The position numbers were made by a program, and so were the translations under genes. A stretch of 49,837 nucleotides of DNA from Bacteroidales bacterium (lineage in GTDB: Bacteria > Bacteroidota > Bacteroidia > Bacteroidales > Lentimicrobiaceae): positions 1 through 49,837 of the forward strand of contig JAEUTG010000006.1 of the NCBI GenBank assembly GCA_016788045.1, in the 5' to 3' direction. The notes beneath the pieces were generated by a model, which was not told the origin of the DNA, searched no databases, and saw nothing but the letters and a program-made list of their open reading frames with translations. This document shows, piece after piece, positions 9,409 through 18,690 of the stretch. Position 1 is the first letter of the stretch. Every line of letters begins with the position of its first letter.

Positions 9409-10020
9409 TGTGCTTACTGGCAGTTATCGTCAGGATTCAGAGGAAAATTGAGTTATTGAGATCATGGTGTTTCTGAATATGGGGATAATACTGTTATGCT
9501 GTGTTCAGGAATAGCGCTGCAAATAAATGATTTTGTTATTTTTTAATAGCCAGATTGCATAGCTTCCCCAGCTCCCGCATAAAACTTCGGGTTTTCAGAA
9601 AGGCTTCAATCAATTGCAGGACTTTGTCCATAATAGATCCGATCGGGAGAGCGTATTCCGGGTATTCATTTTACCGGAACCCTTGGGGAGGTTCCAGCCT
9701 TCCGGGCAGGATGATGGACTAAAACTACCATGGGGTTTCTTGTGAATTTTTTTCGATTTAGCGAAGGCATTGGCAGGTTTTCGTAATTTAGCTGTATCCT
9801 GTTGCGCTCTGTTTTAAGGAAACGCTTAATTGAGGCTATTTCTGGCATTTTGATCCGGGTATAAAGGTCATAAGCGGGTTTGTTTTAGGTTCAACTGATT
9901 CATAAAGAGGGGGATCTGTTTACGGTAGCATGGTTGAATAGTTTGAAGGAGGAATTGCGGGTATTCACTCGTTAGCGGTCATGCTATTGAAACAGCCTGA
10001 GTTCGATAATTTGACAATAT
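9409..10020. other. Gene-poor accessory stretch
   Basis: No convincing gene. A 31-codon reading frame on the minus strand (9631-9536, MDKVLQLIEAFLKTRSF...) and a 60-codon one (9848-9666) have unrelated neighbours and no support; they could be remnants of a decayed gene. The stretch separates the cassette-like genes from the hip operon promoter. Confidence 0.4.
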
Positions 10021-10032
10021 AAGAACTTGAAG

Positions 10033-10048
10033 TCACACTATAATGTGA
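10033..10048. promoter_or_regulatory. Candidate HipB operator, distal
   Basis: Palindrome TCACACTATAATGTGA with perfect 5-bp arms. The identical 16-mer recurs at 10094-10109, 61 bases downstream. Its placement upstream of hipB suggests autoregulation by the HTH antitoxin. Confidence 0.55.
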
Positions 10049-10093
10049 TTTTGCCAATTTCGTCTTGCGTTCCAAATTATATAGACCAATAAA

Positions 10094-10109
10094 TCACACT
10101 ATAATGTGA
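10094..10109. promoter_or_regulatory. Candidate HipB operator, proximal
   Basis: Second identical copy of TCACACTATAATGTGA, ending six bases before the -33 element of the hip promoter. A third, weaker copy (TCACATTACAATGTTA, 10156-10171) overlaps the likely transcription start and the hipB start codon. Confidence 0.55.
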
Positions 10110-10115
10110 TTTTAC

Positions 10116-10146
10116 TTGCGCATTTGAAAAGCAAATCCTATCTTTG
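10116..10146 (+). promoter_or_regulatory. Bacteroidota-type promoter of the hip operon
   Basis: TTG (10116-10118), a 20-base spacer, and TATCTTTG (10139-10146), matching the -7 consensus TAnnTTTG. Transcription would start near 10153, about 13 bases before hipB, between the proximal and the start-codon operator copies. Confidence 0.55.
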
Positions 10147-10165
10147 ACACTAAATTCACATTACA

Positions 10166-10375
10166 ATGTTAGTTAAGACTCTTGGTGAAATCATAAGAAA
10201 CAGGCGAAAGGAGTTGAGTATAACTCAACCTCACTTAGCCGAACTGGCAAAAGTGAGCACAAACACTCTGTATAAATTAGAACGGGGGCAAGGCAATCCT
10301 TCATTAGATGTTTTGAATAAATTGGCCGAAGTGCTGGGAATGGAACTAACCCTTGAAGTTAAAAAGAAACATTGA
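10166..10375 (+). CDS. hipB: HipB-like XRE-family antitoxin/repressor
   Basis: Protein of 69 residues that is almost entirely a lambda-repressor-like helix-turn-helix (about 5-60: ELSITQPHLAELAKVSTNTLYKLERGQ). This is the size and fold of HipB. As first gene of the operon, preceded by three related palindromes, it most likely represses its own operon and binds the HipA-like toxin. It is followed after four bases by the HipS-like gene. The start is the ATG at 10166, which itself lies within the third operator-like repeat. Confidence 0.88.
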   Translation: MLVKTLGEIIRNRRKELSITQPHLAELAKVSTNTLYKLERGQGNPSLDVLNKLAEVLGMELTLEVKKKH

Positions 10376-10379
10376 CTGA

Positions 10380-10709
10380 ATGAGAGCAATGGAAGTATAC
10401 CGCAACGGGATTTTAGCAGGAACATTGACAGAAGAAAATCGTCAGCGTTATGTTTTTAGGTATGATGACAACTATTTTAACGATTCAAATAAACCAGGAA
10501 TCAGTTTAACACTTCCAAAAACACAAAAAGAATACAGCAGCGAATTTTTATTTCCGTTTTTTTTCAATATGTTGAGTGAAGGAGTTAACCGTAAACTGCA
10601 AAGCACACAATTAAGAATAGACGAAGAAGATAATTTCGGCTTGCTGTCAGCAACAGCACAATGTGATACAATTGGAGCCATAACTGTGAAACTAATAGTG
10701 GCGGGATGA
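10380..10709 (+). CDS. hipS: HipS-like protein (HipA N-terminal subdomain)
   Basis: Protein of 109 residues matching the HipA N-terminal subdomain 1 (Couple_hipA): VYRNGILAGTLTEEN at the start, then SLTLPKTQKEYSS and FFFNMLSEG. In full-length HipA this subdomain is fused to the kinase; here it is a separate gene, as in the HipBST systems known from E. coli O127, where HipS acts as antitoxin to HipT. It lies between hipB and the kinase gene, with an ATGA overlap with the latter. Start could also be the internal Met4 (10389). The antitoxin role is inferred from the HipBST precedent. Confidence 0.82.
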   Translation: MRAMEVYRNGILAGTLTEENRQRYVFRYDDNYFNDSNKPGISLTLPKTQKEYSSEFLFPFFFNMLSEGVNRKLQSTQLRIDEEDNFGLLSATAQCDTIGAITVKLIVAG

Positions 10710-11713
10710 ACCTGGATGAATTAAAATATTGCCCGGGAACATTAGCAGAGGGGTTTTCAACATACAGCCCAGGCTGCTTGCGGAATTTGTTTAGCGGTAA
10801 AAAGGTAAATCATGTTTTGCCTTATGAACAGCCCCAGCAAAGCGAAGAAGTCGCGGAACAATTCATGGAAAATCGCAAACGCATATCCATATCGGGTGTG
10901 CAGGAAAAAGTGAGTTTTCTTTTGGAGAAAAATGTATTGCGATTAACAAAAGAAGGGGAACAGGGAACATATATACTCAAGCCGATACCAGGAGATTTGA
11001 AAAAGGTTGACCAGGTTCCTGCCAACGAACATTTGACGATGCAAATAGCCAAACAAGTGTATAGACTGAATACGGCAGAAAACGCAATGATTTTTTTTAA
11101 AAATAGTTCACCTGCCTATATCACCAAACGATTTGACGTCAAAGAAAACGGAAGTAAATGGGGCAAAGAAGATTTTGCAACGCTGGCAGGAAAAACAAAA
11201 GACAATGCAGGTGCAAATTTCAAATATGAATACAGCTATGAGGAGGCAGGACATTTGATAAAGAAATTTGTTCCGGCATGGCGGATAGAAATAGAAAAGT
11301 ATTTTTCTTTAGTTGTTTTCAATTATCTGTTTTCAAACGGAGATGCTCATTTAAAGAACTTTTCCTTGCTTGAATCATCTAGTGGAGATTATCTGTTAAG
11401 TCCTGCTTATGATTTAGTGAATACAAAGCTGCATGTGGACGATACGGATTTTGCATTGGACAAAGGACTGTTTGCAGATGATTACAAAAGTGAACAATAC
11501 AAGAGGAGCGGGCATCCTTCCAGAAGCGATTTTACAGAATTTGCCTTGAGAATTGGAGTTGCAGAAAGCCGGGTTGAGAAACTTTTAAATCCGTTTTTAG
11601 AAAAGCAACTTCTTGTGGAAATATTGATCAGCCGTTCATTCTTAGCTGAGGCCAACAAAAGGGGATACTTGCTAATGTATAACACAAAAAGAAACCATTT
11701 AACAGCTCAATGA
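10706..11713 (+). CDS. hipT: HipT-like serine/threonine kinase toxin
   Basis: Kinase of 335 residues corresponding to HipA without its N-terminal subdomain. Visible features are the Gly-rich loop with an S-I-S motif (S61, S63; ISISGVQEK), the nucleotide-binding Lys in YILKPIP (K92), the catalytic loop NGDAHLKN (D213, N218) and the metal-binding Asp in PAYDLV (D236). The two loop serines are the autophosphorylation positions that control HipT/HipA activity. HipA and HipT phosphorylate aminoacyl-tRNA synthetases and stop growth; the target here cannot be read from the sequence. All catalytic residues are present, so the toxin should be active. Confidence 0.87.
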   Translation: MNLDELKYCPGTLAEGFSTYSPGCLRNLFSGKKVNHVLPYEQPQQSEEVAEQFMENRKRISISGVQEKVSFLLEKNVLRLTKEGEQGTYILKPIPGDLKKVDQVPANEHLTMQIAKQVYRLNTAENAMIFFKNSSPAYITKRFDVKENGSKWGKEDFATLAGKTKDNAGANFKYEYSYEEAGHLIKKFVPAWRIEIEKYFSLVVFNYLFSNGDAHLKNFSLLESSSGDYLLSPAYDLVNTKLHVDDTDFALDKGLFADDYKSEQYKRSGHPSRSDFTEFALRIGVAESRVEKLLNPFLEKQLLVEILISRSFLAEANKRGYLLMYNTKRNHLTAQ

Positions 11714-12013
11714 GATTGAGAAATGAAGATATTATAGAAGCACGAACCGCTGACAGAACCTACCCAAAAGGCTGGGTTTCGTGCTTCGCAGACACATTTT
11801 TGGTAGCCGAAAGTTCAGTTCTCCGAATGAAGTTTCTTGATAAAAATCCCGCCCTTCGGGTAGCAGCAACACGTTATGCACCTGCCCGCAATTCTCCTAA
11901 GGTTTCAATACTTTTCCGCCCAGCTCAACGTTTACCTTGCTGAGCAAAAGGAAAGAAATAATCCCTATGCTTACCGTAGAGATTTTTATTAAACCTGTTC
12001 ATAAAAACTTAAG
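11714..12013. other. Intergenic region with stem-loop and weak attC-like core
   Basis: Contains a perfect 10-bp inverted repeat (GAAGCACGAA 11737-11746 with TTCGTGCTTC 11778-11787), possibly the end of the hip transcript, and a GTTATGC core at 11873-11879 preceded by TTCGGGTAGCAGC, which pairs only poorly with upstream sequence. If that is a decayed attC, the hip operon itself once lay in a cassette; support is weak. No gene is supported. Confidence 0.3.
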
Positions 12014-12391
12014 ATGAAACAAAGCAGGATATTGCTCAGGCCTTTGCTGATCACAGCAGGGATATTGATGATTCCCCTCTTCGGGAACCTATTTGTGGAA
12101 GGCTGGAACTGGCCCTGGACCGCCTTCGCGTTTCTCGGGGCATTGCTGTTTGGCGCCGGGGTGGCGTATGAGCTTGCCGGGAAAACCGCCAGGGTAGGGG
12201 TTACCCTTGGTTTTGCTTTCGGCCTGTTGTTTGCTGCCGGTGGAATCGTGATCATGAAATACCTTAACCCCGCCGAAGATGTAGCGGGCATCGTCATTTA
12301 TTCATTGCTGCTTTCAGGACTATTCTTCGCGGCAGTTGGCTTCGTGATTCAGAAATACTTCCGGAAACAAAAGGCCGGCAGGGAGGGTTGA
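12014..12391 (+). CDS. Small four-helix membrane protein, unknown function
   Basis: Protein of 125 residues with four hydrophobic segments (about 8-27, 33-50, 59-80, 92-113) and a basic C-terminus (KYFRKQKAGREG), so an inner-membrane protein with few loops. No family is recognised. From here on the base composition changes to the higher GC of the rest of the window, so this gene marks the return to core-type DNA after the accessory stretch. It lies 276 bases before dnaX. Confidence 0.65.
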   Translation: MKQSRILLRPLLITAGILMIPLFGNLFVEGWNWPWTAFAFLGALLFGAGVAYELAGKTARVGVTLGFAFGLLFAAGGIVIMKYLNPAEDVAGIVIYSLLLSGLFFAAVGFVIQKYFRKQKAGREG

Positions 12392-12472
12392 TTCCCCGGT
12401 TGTCAGAAATCTGAGGAAAGCGAATCCCGGATGGCAGATTAAGGAGACGTGAATGCATTGTTTCTCCCGGTT

Positions 12473-12480
12473 TACCTTTG
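12473..12480 (+). promoter_or_regulatory. Candidate -7 box upstream of dnaX
   Basis: TACCTTTG fits the Bacteroidota -7 consensus TAnnTTTG. Transcription would start near 12487, at or next to the start of a possible small reading frame (12485) preceding dnaX. Confidence 0.4.
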
Positions 12481-12484
12481 AATA

Positions 12485-12655
12485 ATGATTGCGCAAAGAA
12501 AGCCTGAAGGCGCCGCAGATGCTTCGGAGCAGGATACTCTGCAGGTCTTTGAATTGGGAAATGATATTAATCTTCCCGTTGAAAAATATCGCCGGAAGGA
12601 GCACCTTCTCTTCGCGATTTTGCGGAATTTTCGTTACGTTTGTCGGTTCAAATAG
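12485..12655 (+). CDS. Possible 56-residue ORF preceding dnaX
   Basis: Short open frame (MIAQRKPEGAADASEQ..., 56 residues, acidic first half, basic end NFRYVCRFK) ending 12 bases before the dnaX start. The frame and spacing are compatible with an operon leader gene, but the start almost coincides with the predicted transcription start and no homologue is recognised. It may be chance; a real function is not claimed. Confidence 0.25.
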   Translation: MIAQRKPEGAADASEQDTLQVFELGNDINLPVEKYRRKEHLLFAILRNFRYVCRFK

Positions 12656-12667
12656 AGAACCGCGTGT

Positions 12668-14449
12668 ATGGAGAGTTTTATTGTTTCTGCCCGAAAATAC
12701 CGGCCTTCAACGTTTGCCACCGTGGTGGGCCAGGCATCCATTACCAATACCTTGCGGAATGCCATCCGCAACCAGCAGCTGGCACAGGCTTTTCTGTTTA
12801 CCGGTCCGAGGGGGGTAGGGAAGACCACCTGCGCCCGTATTCTGGCCAAAACCATCAACTGTGAGCAGGTTACTGAGGCCGGGGAGGCCTGCAACACCTG
12901 CCCATCGTGTGTGACTTTCAGTAAATCCTCCTCCTTCAATATTTACGAACTCGATGCCGCCTCCAACAACTCGGTCGACGATATCCGTAACCTGGTGGAT
13001 CAGGTGAGGATACCTCCGCAGGCCGGTAAATACAAGGTCTATATCATCGATGAGGTACACATGCTCTCTTCCCAGGCGTTCAACGCTTTTCTGAAAACCC
13101 TGGAGGAACCGCCGGCCTATGCCAAGTTTATCCTGGCCACCACGGAGAAGCACAAGATCATGCCGACCATTCTTTCGCGTTGCCAGATCTTCGACTTCAG
13201 GCGCATCAGCGTGGAGGACATCGCCTTGCACCTCGGCTTTGTGGCAGAAAGTGAGCACATTGATGCCGAACAGGATGCACTGCATGTCATCGCCCAAAAA
13301 GCCGACGGGGCGCTGAGGGATGCCCTCTCCATGTTTGACCAGCTGGTGAGTTATGCCGGGAATAAGCTGACCTACCGTCAGGTGATTGAGAACCTGAATG
13401 TCCTGGATCATGACTACTATTTCAGGATTACCGGATACCTGCTGGCCGGTGACCTGACGAATACCCTGATCACACTGAACGAGATCATTGAGAACGGTTT
13501 CGAAGGACAGCATTTTATTACCGGCCTCGGTCAGCACCTGCGCGATCTGCTGGTGAGTCAGGACAGGGAGACGGTGAAGCTGCTGGATACCAGTGCCAAC
13601 ATACGCAACCAGTACCTGCAGCAAGCCGCACAATGCAGGCAGGGTTTTCTGCTGAAGGCGCTGGATATCTGCAACAAATACGATATAGACTACCGGAGCA
13701 GCAACAACAAGCGCCTGCACCTTGAGATTGCCCTGATGCAACTCTGCATGCTCTCCGTTCCGGAAGGAGTTTCTACCCCGTCACCCTCCAATCCGCCGGC
13801 CGCACCCAAACCGGTTCCGCCTGCACCAGCGCCTGCTGTTCCGGTAAAGGAGAACAAAGTTGAGGAACCGCTCCCGGTAATGAAACCGGAGGCTGCTGCC
13901 CCTGTATCGAGGCCTGCTGAACCGGCTGCAGGGAATGCAGAACCCGCAGTGAAGCCGCAGGCCCCCAAAAGTTACACCGGGATTAACCTGGGCAACATCA
14001 TGAATCCCGGAGTGAAAAACGAGGTGAAGGAACCCGTTGCCGGGGAAGTGGATGAGCTGGAGGCGCTGCCGGTTATGCAGGAAAACTTTACCCAGTCTGA
14101 CCTTGAAACAGCCTGGAAGGAGATGGCCGCAACCCTTGCCCGGGAGCTGCCCAACCTTTATGCAACACTCACCTGCAGGGTGCCGGTGCTGGATGAGAAT
14201 CACAGGGTAGTTGTAACGGTTGATAACAAAATTCAGGATGGCTATATTTTTGAGCACCGTCCGGCCATGACCCTTTTTCTTCGTAAGAAACTCCGGAATA
14301 CAAGCATTTCCATTGAGACCCTGATCGTTGAGAAACCCGCCGAAGAGCGGAGGCCCTATACGGATCAGGAGAAATTCGATGCCATGGCGCGCAATGCCCC
14401 GGAAATCAAAAAGCTGAAGGACCAGCTGAATCTGGATATTGAAATGTAA
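12668..14449 (+). CDS. dnaX: DNA polymerase III subunits gamma/tau
   Basis: Clamp-loader ATPase of 593 residues. The AAA+ region (about 1-240) shows Walker A GPRGVGKTTCARILAK, the zinc-binding cysteines (CEQ...CNTCPSC), Walker B DEVHMLS and sensor 1 ATTEKHKIMPTILSRC. Domain III follows (about 240-370), then a Pro/Ala/Val-rich linker (about 375-460) and a C-terminal tau-type region. This is the full-length tau product; no A-rich frameshift heptamer stands out by eye. It loads the sliding clamp and links the polymerase cores at the replication fork. Confidence 0.96.
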   Translation: MESFIVSARKYRPSTFATVVGQASITNTLRNAIRNQQLAQAFLFTGPRGVGKTTCARILAKTINCEQVTEAGEACNTCPSCVTFSKSSSFNIYELDAASNNSVDDIRNLVDQVRIPPQAGKYKVYIIDEVHMLSSQAFNAFLKTLEEPPAYAKFILATTEKHKIMPTILSRCQIFDFRRISVEDIALHLGFVAESEHIDAEQDALHVIAQKADGALRDALSMFDQLVSYAGNKLTYRQVIENLNVLDHDYYFRITGYLLAGDLTNTLITLNEIIENGFEGQHFITGLGQHLRDLLVSQDRETVKLLDTSANIRNQYLQQAAQCRQGFLLKALDICNKYDIDYRSSNNKRLHLEIALMQLCMLSVPEGVSTPSPSNPPAAPKPVPPAPAPAVPVKENKVEEPLPVMKPEAAAPVSRPAEPAAGNAEPAVKPQAPKSYTGINLGNIMNPGVKNEVKEPVAGEVDELEALPVMQENFTQSDLETAWKEMAATLARELPNLYATLTCRVPVLDENHRVVVTVDNKIQDGYIFEHRPAMTLFLRKKLRNTSISIETLIVEKPAEERRPYTDQEKFDAMARNAPEIKKLKDQLNLDIEM

Positions 14450-15213
14450 TACAAACGTTGGGCTACCCGTTCTGAAAGTTTTGGTTTGTTTGGTTAAAGA
14501 CTTGCTTTGGCTGATTTTAAGGCTGGTTTTTTCAAACCCTACCTTGTTTTCCCGGGTAATGTTATCGATTAATTCTTCCCGGTTGTCATCCAGACCATTG
14601 TGAAAGGCTACATCTCCTGGTTTTCATCCTGAGCTTAGTTGAATTCCCTCCTGGTTGTCATCCTGAGCGAAGTCGAAGGAAGACAACCACCACCAATCTT
14701 CATCGGCTCACAACAACAAAAGCATTCCTATCATTAATTTACAGCACAACAACGTGCTGCATTGAAGAAGGGTCGCGCTTCGACTTCGCCTGCTTGTTTG
14801 CTTGTGCCAGCAAGCAGACAAGCTCAGCGTGACCCGGAAAGGGTGTGCAACCCGGGAAAAGTACCTTTGGTTGACTTTCCTGGCAATGTATTGCCACCGC
14901 CGGTTGTCGTCCGGACTATTGTTAAAGGCTGCATCTCCTGGTTGTCATCCTGAGCTTACTGGAATTCCCTGCCGGTTGTCATCCTGAGCTTAGTTGAATT
15001 CCCTCCTGGTTGTCATCCTGAGCGAAGTCGAAGGAAGACAATCACCAGAATCTTACCTGGCGAAGTACAACAATTATACAAGTTTGCATGATGAGAGGAA
15101 GCATTGCCCAATCTCATGTCAATTAAGCCGAAGCCGAAGACATACACTCTTAACAATATTGAACTCCTTGCCTGAAACCCAGTCTTAAGTCACTGCAGCG
15201 TTTCAGTTACACT
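14450..15213. repeat. Convergent intergenic region with direct and inverted repeats
   Basis: 764 bases between dnaX and clpB without a supported gene. A 63-bp perfect direct repeat (14624-14686 and 14979-15041) carries the motif TCATCCTGAGCGAAGTCGAAG; the flanking 40 bases (14580-14620 and 14901-14940) are also repeated with a few changes. Between them lies an inverted copy of the same motif interrupted by a stem-loop with 12 of 13 paired bases (14792-14804 with 14811-14823). The composition is that of dispersed palindromic intergenic repeats. Confidence 0.7.
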
Positions 15214-17805
15214 TTACCTGTTCCTGAAGGTCAGTTGACCGTTTTCAGTGCCAAGCACCACTTGAGCATCTTTCGAGATTTCGCCCGAAAGTATCTTCTT
15301 CGACAAAACATTCAGCACTTTCCGCTGGATGACCCTTTTCACCGGCCGGGCCCCGTATTGCGGGTCGAAGCCTTCGGCAGCGATCAGCGTAACAGCCGCC
15401 TCTTCAACCTCAAGCTCAATGTTGTTCTGCAACAACAGCGCCTTCAGGTTGTTGAGCTGCAGGCGGACAATCTGATTGATTTCGTTGCCGGAAAGCGGCC
15501 TGAACATAATGAGTTCATCAATCCTGTTGAGAAATTCCGGACGAATGGTTTGTTTCAGCAGTTTCATCACCTCCAGCCGTGTCTGTTCAAACAGGGCGAA
15601 AGCATTGTTTTGGTTAAGGTTGCTGAGGCTTTCGCTGATGATCTGCGAACCGAGGTTCGACGTCATGATGATGATGGTGTTACGGAAGTCGGCCGTACGT
15701 CCCTTGTTGTCGGTTAGCCGGCCGTCATCGAGCACCTGCAGCAGAATGTTGAAAACATCGGGATGCGCCTTTTCGATTTCATCGAGCAATACAACGGAAT
15801 ACGGTTTGCGTCTTACTTTTTCGGTGAGTTGTCCGCCTTCATCATAACCCACGTATCCCGGAGGAGCGCCGATGAGCCTCGATACCGAATGCCTTTCCTG
15901 GTATTCCGACATATCGATTCTTACCAGGGAGTTTTCATCATTGAAAAGGAATTCTGCCAGGGCTTTTGCGAGTTCTGTTTTTCCCACACCGGTGGTTCCC
16001 AGAAAAATAAAGGAACCGATGGGCCTTTTATTGTCCTGGAGGCCGGCCCGGCTGCGGCGGATGGCATCGGCAATGGCTTCAATGGCATCATCCTGGCCAA
16101 CAACCCTTTTGTGAAGTTCATCTTCGAGGTGCAGCAGTTTTTCACGCTCACTCTGTAACATTCTGCTTACCGGAATACCGGTCCAGCGGGAGACGATTTC
16201 AGCAATTTCTTCCGATCCGACTTCTTCTTTGATCATGGCTTCCTCCGACTGCAGCCGATTCAGCTTTTCCTTGAAGTTGCTGAGTTGCTGTTCAGCGGCT
16301 TTGATTTTGCCATACCTGATTTCTGCAACTTTCCCGTAATCGCCTTCCCGCTCTGCTTTTTCTGCTTCGAATCTGAACAGCTCTATCTCTTTTTTCGTAC
16401 GTTGTATGCCATCCACAATCTCTTTTTCGGCTTTCCATTTTGCCTTCAGGGCGTTCCGTTCTTCGGTGAGGTTGGCCAGTTCTTCGTTGATGGCTCTGAT
16501 GCGGATTTCATCCCCTTCGCGCCGGATGGCGGCCTTTTCAATTTCAAGCTGTTTGATGCGGCGTTCTGCTTCATCGAGGGCTTCTGGTACGGAGTTGATT
16601 TCGAGCCTGAGTTTTGATGCCGCTTCATCGATCAGGTCGATCGCCTTGTCGGGAAGAAAACGGTCGCTGATGTAGCGTTGCGAAAGTTCGACGGCTGCGA
16701 TGATGGCTTCATCCTTGATTCTTACCTGATGATGTGTTTCGTAGCGTTCTTTCAGCCCGCGCAGAATGGATACTGCATCCATGGTGTCGGGTTCATCGAT
16801 GAGTACAATCTGAAATCTCCGCTCAAGGGCTTTGTCATTCTCAAAGTACTTCTGGTATTCTTTAAGGGTTGTAGCACCGATTGCCCTTAATTCGCCCCGG
16901 GCCAGGGCCGGTTTCAGGATGTTGGCCGCATCCATCGCACCTTCACCACCACCGGCTCCCACCAGGGTGTGGATTTCATCGATAAAGAGTACCACTTCAC
17001 CTTCAGACCCGATCACTTCGTTGACCACACTTTTCAGCCGTTCTTCGAACTCGCCCTTGTATTTAGCTCCTGCGATGAGTGCGCCCATGTCGAGGGAGAA
17101 GATCTGCTTCGACTTCAGGTTTTCCGGCACATCACCGTTGATGATGCGGTGAGCCAGTCCCTCGGCGATGGCTGTTTTGCCCACACCCGGCTCTCCGATC
17201 AGAATAGGATTGTTCTTGGTTCGCCGGGTGAGAATCTGCAGCACGCGTCTGATTTCTTCATCACGGCCGATTACCGGGTCAAGCTTTCCTGAGCGGGCAA
17301 GCTCGTTAAGGTTACGCGCGTAACGATTCAGGGCGTTGAAGGTATCATCGGCAGAAGCACTGTTTACCCTGGCGCCCTTCCTGAGTTCCGCGATGGCGGC
17401 TTTGAGCTCTTTTTCATTGAGTCCGGCCTGCCGCAACAAATCTGCGGTCTGATCGCTGCCACTCAGCAGCCCGAGCATCAGGTGTTCCACCGAAATGTAT
17501 TCATCGCCCATCTGTCTGGCAATGGCTGAAGCCTTTTGCAGTGCCTGTGAAGCCGGATGGCTGAGGAACTGCTCTCCACCGCTGACTTTCGGGAATGACC
17601 TGATCATGGCCTCGAGGCTGCTCCGGAGAATGCTTGTATTGGCCCCGAATTTCCCCAGCAGGAAGGGAGTTACATTGGTGTCGGAAATCAGCAGTCCCAG
17701 CATCAGGTGTGCTGTCTCAACCGACTGATTCCCGTGCCGGGTGGCGAGCTCATGGGCCTGCTGTATGGCCTGCTGCGATTTTATGGTGAAGTTATGCTGG
17801 TTCAT
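15214..17805 (-). CDS. clpB: ATP-dependent disaggregase ClpB
   Basis: Hsp100 chaperone of 863 residues that extracts proteins from aggregates together with DnaK. Domains in order: Clp N-terminal double repeat (about 1-145), AAA1 with Walker [14 protein letters not shown], a coiled-coil middle domain (about 405-525: [19 protein letters not shown]), AAA2 with Walker [15 protein letters not shown], and the D2 small domain. I chose the Met at 17805 ([14 protein letters not shown]), because the 33 upstream codons in frame do not resemble the family and 863 residues is the usual ClpB length. Transcribed alone, divergent from the pyrophosphatase gene. Confidence 0.96.
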   Translation of the reverse strand: MNQHNFTIKSQQAIQQAHELATRHGNQSVETAHLMLGLLISDTNVTPFLLGKFGANTSILRSSLEAMIRSFPKVSGGEQFLSHPASQALQKASAIARQMGDEYISVEHLMLGLLSGSDQTADLLRQAGLNEKELKAAIAELRKGARVNSASADDTFNALNRYARNLNELARSGKLDPVIGRDEEIRRVLQILTRRTKNNPILIGEPGVGKTAIAEGLAHRIINGDVPENLKSKQIFSLDMGALIAGAKYKGEFEERLKSVVNEVIGSEGEVVLFIDEIHTLVGAGGGEGAMDAANILKPALARGELRAIGATTLKEYQKYFENDKALERRFQIVLIDEPDTMDAVSILRGLKERYETHHQVRIKDEAIIAAVELSQRYISDRFLPDKAIDLIDEAASKLRLEINSVPEALDEAERRIKQLEIEKAAIRREGDEIRIRAINEELANLTEERNALKAKWKAEKEIVDGIQRTKKEIELFRFEAEKAEREGDYGKVAEIRYGKIKAAEQQLSNFKEKLNRLQSEEAMIKEEVGSEEIAEIVSRWTGIPVSRMLQSEREKLLHLEDELHKRVVGQDDAIEAIADAIRRSRAGLQDNKRPIGSFIFLGTTGVGKTELAKALAEFLFNDENSLVRIDMSEYQERHSVSRLIGAPPGYVGYDEGGQLTEKVRRKPYSVVLLDEIEKAHPDVFNILLQVLDDGRLTDNKGRTADFRNTIIIMTSNLGSQIISESLSNLNQNNAFALFEQTRLEVMKLLKQTIRPEFLNRIDELIMFRPLSGNEINQIVRLQLNNLKALLLQNNIELEVEEAAVTLIAAEGFDPQYGARPVKRVIQRKVLNVLSKKILSGEISKDAQVVLGTENGQLTFRNR

Positions 17806-17972
17806 TTTGAGGAGTTTTTCTGGTTTTCCTTTGCCCTGCCCGTCTGCAAAAGTTCTGCCATTGGTCAATTCTGATTCATATCTGACAATATGACATATAT
17901 TCAATCTAAAGGCATGACAGTTTGTCCCGATTCTTTTTTATCGAACACAAACAAATAACCCTCAAAGCTGGT

Positions 17973-17980
17973 TACCTTTG
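17973..17980 (+). promoter_or_regulatory. Candidate -7 box of the pyrophosphatase gene
   Basis: TACCTTTG fits TAnnTTTG and lies 35 bases before the start codon at 18016. No clear -33 TTTG is seen at the usual spacing. Confidence 0.4.
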
Positions 17981-18015
17981 CGCAGAAATAGCAATACATC
18001 TTAAACTGATATTTT

Positions 18016-18687
18016 ATGGCAAACAGATTAATGGACCCCATCGGACGACTGATGGGATTGAGGTATAAATCGCATCCCTGGCATGGTGTTGAGATAGGCA
18101 GCGAAGCTCCCCGTATCATCACCTGTTTTGTAGAGATGGTAACCACCGATACGGTTAAGTATGAGGTAGATAAGGTTTCGGGATACCTGAAGATCGACCG
18201 GCCGCAGAAGTACTCCAATGTGCTTCCGGCATTGTACGGTTTTATTCCGCAGACACTTTGTGCCCGTAAGGTTGCGGATATTGCCGAGGCCAAAACGGGG
18301 AAGAGTGATATTGTGGGTGATGGCGACCCGCTTGATATCTGCATTCTGGCAGAAAAGAGCATTTCACATGGCGACATCCTTGTTCAGGCAATCCCGATCG
18401 GGGGCTTCAGAATGATTGATGGCAATCAGGCTGACGATAAGATAATTGCAGTGCTGAAAAACGACGCTGTGTATGGCGACTATACCAATTTTGAACAGTT
18501 GCCTCCACTGATCGTCAACCGTCTGAAGCATTATTTCCTTACCTACAAGGATTTGCCCGGAAACCAGCGCGATTGTGAGATTACCCACACTTATGGCCCT
18601 GAAGAAGCCCATGTGGTGATCGAAGCATCCATAGAAGATTACCGTCAGAAGTTTGAGAACCTTGATATCCTGCTTTCTGAGGTCTGA
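18016..18687 (+). CDS. ppa: Inorganic pyrophosphatase, family I
   Basis: Soluble enzyme of 223 residues hydrolysing pyrophosphate to two phosphates, pulling biosynthetic reactions forward. The family I signature DGDPLDICIL (metal-binding aspartates) is present, with KYEVDKVSGYLKIDRP earlier in the chain and LKHYFLTYKDLPGN in the second half. The length is somewhat above the 175-residue E. coli enzyme, as is common in Bacteroidota. It stands alone between clpB on the other strand and a repeat-bearing gap. Confidence 0.93.
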   Translation: MANRLMDPIGRLMGLRYKSHPWHGVEIGSEAPRIITCFVEMVTTDTVKYEVDKVSGYLKIDRPQKYSNVLPALYGFIPQTLCARKVADIAEAKTGKSDIVGDGDPLDICILAEKSISHGDILVQAIPIGGFRMIDGNQADDKIIAVLKNDAVYGDYTNFEQLPPLIVNRLKHYFLTYKDLPGNQRDCEITHTYGPEEAHVVIEASIEDYRQKFENLDILLSEV

Positions 18688-18690
18688 TTC

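Noticed and set aside
9666..9848. 60-codon minus-strand frame
   Set aside because: No domain, no neighbour and odd composition; at most a gene remnant.
11710..11943. 77-codon + strand frame after hipT
   Set aside because: Consists largely of a stem-loop and repeat sequence; protein does not look natural.
12707..13741. 344-codon open frame on the minus strand
   Set aside because: Antisense to the conserved AAA+ part of dnaX; low-stop antisense frames are common in GC-rich coding DNA.
14456..14463. GTTGGGC core right after dnaX, identical to an attC core
   Set aside because: No paired arms or R'' core within 150 bases; taken as chance.
17901..18377. 158-codon open frame on the minus strand
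   Set aside because: Antisense to the start of the pyrophosphatase gene and without family resemblance.
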